From: Pseudomonadota bacterium
Lineage (GTDB): Bacteria > Pseudomonadota > Alphaproteobacteria > Rhodospirillales > UBA2165
NCBI GenBank assembly: GCA_027592155.1
Contig: JAQCKY010000078.1
Location: 1 to 8,072, forward strand
Length of the DNA: 8,072 nt
Reading direction: 5' to 3'
Position numbers and translations under genes: made by a program
The notes under the pieces: generated by a model
Seen by the model: only the letters and a program-made list of their open reading frames with translations
What the model was told of the DNA's origin: nothing
The model's database searches: none
Shown: piece after piece, positions 5,597 to 8,072 of the stretch
Position numbering within the stretch: the first letter of the stretch is position 1
Layout of the letters: each line of letters starts with the position of its first letter

Positions 5597-7399
5597 ATGA
5601 CAGACCTTAGCCACATTCGCAATTTTGCGATCATCGCCCACATCGATCACGGCAAGTCGACCCTTGCCGACCGGTTGATTGAGTATTGCGGCGGGCTGAG
5701 CAATCGCGAGATGACCGAACAAGTGCTCGATTCCATGGATATCGAGCGTGAGCGGGGCATCACCATCAAAGCCCAAACGGTCCGGCTGAAATATAACGCC
5801 AAAGATGGTGTGACTTACACGCTCAACCTGATGGACACCCCCGGTCATGTCGATTTTTCCTACGAGGTAAGCCGCTCTCTCGCCGCTTGTGAGGGCTCGT
5901 TGCTGGTTGTCGACACCACCCAGGGGGTCGAAGCCCAAACCTTGGCCAACGCCTATTTGGCGATTGAAGCCGACCACGAAATCGTGCCCGTCCTCAACAA
6001 AATCGATCTTCAGGCTTCGGAACCGCAACGTGTCCGCGAACAGATCGAAGAAGTAATTGGGCTCGACGCGTCAGAGGCGGTCGAGATCTCGGCCAAGACC
6101 GGAATGGGTGTGGAAGATGTTCTGGAAGCCCTGATCGAAAAGCTGCCGCCGCCAAAGGGCAGTCAAGAAGACCCGCTCAAGGCGCTGTTGGTCGATTCCT
6201 GGTATGACCAATATCTCGGCGTGATGATTCTCGTGCGCGTCGTCGATGGAACCCTGAAAAAGGGCCAAAAAGTGCGCCTGATGTCATCGGGCGCGACCCA
6301 TCAGATCGATCAGGTTGGCATTTTTACACCCAAAGCCACACAGGTGGATGAATTAGGTCCTGGTGCGATTGGCTATATCACGGCCTCCATTAAGACGGCC
6401 GCTGAAACGCCGGTCGGCGATACCATCACGGACGCAGCTAGGCCGGCGGCAGAACCGCTGGGCGGCTTCCAACCCTCCGTACCGGTGGTGTTTTCCAGTT
6501 TGTTCCCGGTCGATGCGGCCGATTTCGAGGACCTCCGCGACAGCCTCGCCAAGCTGCGTCTCAACGATGCGAGCTTCGTCTATGAGGCGGAGACGTCTGC
6601 CGCCCTGGGGTTTGGGTTCCGCTGCGGTTTCCTCGGGCTCCTGCACCTGGAGATTATTCAGGAACGCCTGGAACGGGAATTCGATCTCGACCTCATCACG
6701 ACGGCGCCAAGCGTCGTATACCGGCTCCATAAGACCGACGGCTCCATAACAGAATTGCATAACCCGGCCGATATGCCCAACCCGACCCAGATCACGACGA
6801 TTGAGGAACCTTGGATCCGGGCGACGATCCTGGTCCCGGATGAACATCTCGGCGGCATCCTCTCCCTCTGTGAAGATCGCCGGGGCGAGCAGGTTGAACT
6901 GACCTATGCCGGCGCCCGGGCAATGGCGGTCTATCGTCTTCCTCTGAACGAAGTCGTTTTCGATTTCTATGACCGCCTCAAATCCACCTCGCGGGGTTAT
7001 GCCAGCTTCGACTACCAGATGGACGGCTACGCCGAGTCCGATCTCGTAAAAGTTTCGATCCTCGTCAATGAGGAACCGGTCGATGCGTTATCCTTCGTCG
7101 CCCACCGGCGGGTCGCCGAAGGGCGGGGCCGGATGATCTGTCAGCGCCTTAAAGATCTCATTCCCCGACAGCTCTTCAGGATCGCCATCCAGGCGGCGAT
7201 CGGCGGCAAGGTGATCGCCCGAGAGACCGTCAGCGCGATGCGCAAGGACGTCACCGCTAAATGTTACGGCGGCGATATCACCCGCAAACGCAAGCTCCTG
7301 GAGAAGCAGAAAAAGGGCAAGAAGCGCATGCGCCAGTTCGGCCAGGTCGAAATTCCCCAATCCGCTTTTCTCGCCGCCCTTCGTATGGGTGACGACTAA
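5597..7399 (+). CDS. lepA: Elongation factor 4 (LepA GTPase)
   Basis: LepA/EF4 is a ribosome-bound translational GTPase, reported to back-translocate or remodel stalled ribosomes and to affect 30S biogenesis and initiation. The 600-residue product is normal length. GTPase motifs are in order: G1 AHIDHGKST (14-22), G2 within ERGITIKAQT, G3 DTPGH (80-84), G4 NKID (134-137) and G5 SAKTG (165-169). The EF-G-like domains follow, and the LepA-specific C-terminal region has CYGGDITRKRKLLEKQKKGK (about 556-575) and QVEIPQSAFLAAL. The frame stays open upstream to 5288 through the cupin gene, but homology begins at MTDLSHIRNFAIIAHIDHG, so 5597 is the start. The ribosome binding site is poor. The gene ends tail to tail with the next minus strand gene, sharing three bases of stop codon overlap plus one. 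Confidence 0.97.
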   Translation: MTDLSHIRNFAIIAHIDHGKSTLADRLIEYCGGLSNREMTEQVLDSMDIERERGITIKAQTVRLKYNAKDGVTYTLNLMDTPGHVDFSYEVSRSLAACEGSLLVVDTTQGVEAQTLANAYLAIEADHEIVPVLNKIDLQASEPQRVREQIEEVIGLDASEAVEISAKTGMGVEDVLEALIEKLPPPKGSQEDPLKALLVDSWYDQYLGVMILVRVVDGTLKKGQKVRLMSSGATHQIDQVGIFTPKATQVDELGPGAIGYITASIKTAAETPVGDTITDAARPAAEPLGGFQPSVPVVFSSLFPVDAADFEDLRDSLAKLRLNDASFVYEAETSAALGFGFRCGFLGLLHLEIIQERLEREFDLDLITTAPSVVYRLHKTDGSITELHNPADMPNPTQITTIEEPWIRATILVPDEHLGGILSLCEDRRGEQVELTYAGARAMAVYRLPLNEVVFDFYDRLKSTSRGYASFDYQMDGYAESDLVKVSILVNEEPVDALSFVAHRRVAEGRGRMICQRLKDLIPRQLFRIAIQAAIGGKVIARETVSAMRKDVTAKCYGGDITRKRKLLEKQKKGKKRMRQFGQVEIPQSAFLAALRMGDD

Positions 7400-7950
7400 C
7401 CGTCAGAAATCGCCCGCCGGTATGCCGCGGGTGCCCCGTCGGCGTCATCGCAGATTGCGAACGGCTCAGCAGTACGCAAGTCCTGCCAAGCCTGTGATCG
7501 CAAACCATCGTCGTCCTCAAACTCATGCATCAGGATGTGGCGACGATCGCCTTCCATGGAGAGATAGCGCCGCAATCGCTTAAAACCCGGCACCGCCGCA
7601 CATCGCGGCACATACTCGGTTTCGTAGGGAAGCTGGTCGTCATCCCCGTCATCGACCTGATCGACACTCGGCCGGCATTTCCAAGCGAGGATTGTTCCCG
7701 GCAGACCAAGCAGCAGCCAACCCGGAAGCAGAAAGAGAGTGCGAATGACCGGATCCCAAACCAGAGGATGGATGTGTTTCACCACAAACGCCTCGACCGC
7801 GCCGAATTGGTTGGGCAGCAGTGCCGTCAGCGTCGTATAGGCGGAGACATAGGTAACGGAACCGCTGAGCGCCAAAGCAGCCATTTCCGCCGCCGCCGCG
7901 ATAAACGCCATTCCGAGCAGCACAAAGCCCGCGATCACGCCAAATTTCAT
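7396..7950 (-). CDS. Unnamed two-helix membrane protein
   Basis: This 184-residue protein is not assigned to a named family. Residues 4-28 form a hydrophobic helix (GVIAGFVLLGMAFIAAAAE) that could be an anchor or uncleaved signal. A second helix spans about 67-90, with the segment WDPVIRTLFLLPGWLLLGLP. The loop between them would be periplasmic and the C-terminal 95 residues cytoplasmic. That tail starts with an acidic stretch (VDDGDDD) and ends with a basic-then-acidic segment (FKRLRRYL, HEFEDDD). Small two-helix proteins of this style occur next to lepA in some alphaproteobacteria as far as I recall, but no function is known to me. Its TAG stop (7398-7396) overlaps the lepA TAA. No strong ribosome binding site is seen; TAGAAT lies just before the start. 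A clean long frame with plausible topology supports a real gene. Confidence 0.75.
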   Translation of the reverse strand: MKFGVIAGFVLLGMAFIAAAAEMAALALSGSVTYVSAYTTLTALLPNQFGAVEAFVVKHIHPLVWDPVIRTLFLLPGWLLLGLPGTILAWKCRPSVDQVDDGDDDQLPYETEYVPRCAAVPGFKRLRRYLSMEGDRRHILMHEFEDDDGLRSQAWQDLRTAEPFAICDDADGAPAAYRRAISDG

Positions 7951-8072
7951 GGCGCCATTCTATCAGGCTTCGATCTCCGCACCTAGTCCACAGAGGAACG
8001 CCTGCAGATAATCCGTGGATTAATGCCAGGAAAGGCTTGCAGCTAGGGCGTTTCCTGCGCTAGCGTCCGCCG
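7951..8072. other. Upstream region of the membrane protein gene
   Basis: These 122 bases hold no convincing gene. On the minus strand a TAGAAT box lies about eight bases before the ATG, but I see no matching -35 element. CAGGAAA and TTTCCTG near 8028-8056 form a loose inverted repeat with a long spacer, probably not meaningful. Confidence 0.3.

Noticed and set aside
7525..7986. 153-codon + strand frame opposite the membrane protein gene
   Set aside because: Rich in Arg, His and Gln with no domain; the minus strand frame has two sound membrane helices and ends neatly at lepA.

Overview
The window looks like chromosomal DNA of an alphaproteobacterium, plausibly of the Rhodospirillales type. 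This is inferred from the moderately GC-rich coding style, the yggT-DUF167-folD cluster and the character of the small unnamed proteins; no taxonomic marker settles it.

Left part (1-3249), accessory in character. The window opens on the last 22 codons of a + strand gene, whose product ends in a short hydrophobic stretch and a basic cluster reminiscent of PEP-CTERM type sorting tails. A perfect 16-bp inverted repeat follows. Next comes an intact UDP-N-acetylglucosamine/mannosamine-type 6-dehydrogenase (WbpA/TviB-like), an enzyme of surface polysaccharide synthesis. Converging on it from the minus strand is a two-gene unit: an ExeA-like AAA ATPase that has lost its nucleotide-binding half, and a translationally coupled coiled-coil protein with a single C-terminal membrane anchor. 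ExeA-like ATPases, nucleotide-sugar dehydrogenases and PEP-CTERM proteins all occur around exosortase/exopolysaccharide loci, so this may be the edge of such a locus. No exosortase is visible.

Boundary (about 3250-3545). The ATPase remnant stops being recognisable about 55 bases from the 3' end of a complete tRNA-Ala(CGC) gene. The tRNA lies on the same strand, has its own strong promoter, and could drive read-through into the remnant. The junction looks like a rearrangement or island edge at a tRNA.

Right part (3546-7950), housekeeping in character. yggT, a DUF167 (YggU) gene and folD form a tightly overlapping + strand cluster. A secreted small cupin protein follows, then lepA (elongation factor 4). 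An unnamed two-helix membrane protein on the minus strand ends inside the lepA stop codon. FolD supplies one-carbon folates, LepA acts on ribosomes, and YggT is a small membrane protein; their grouping is positional, with no evident shared pathway.

I see no CRISPR array, insertion sequence, phage gene or complete defence system. The most unusual element is the truncated ATPase plus tail-anchored partner beside the tRNA. It is better read as a decaying fragment of a known type of module than as a demonstrated new system.
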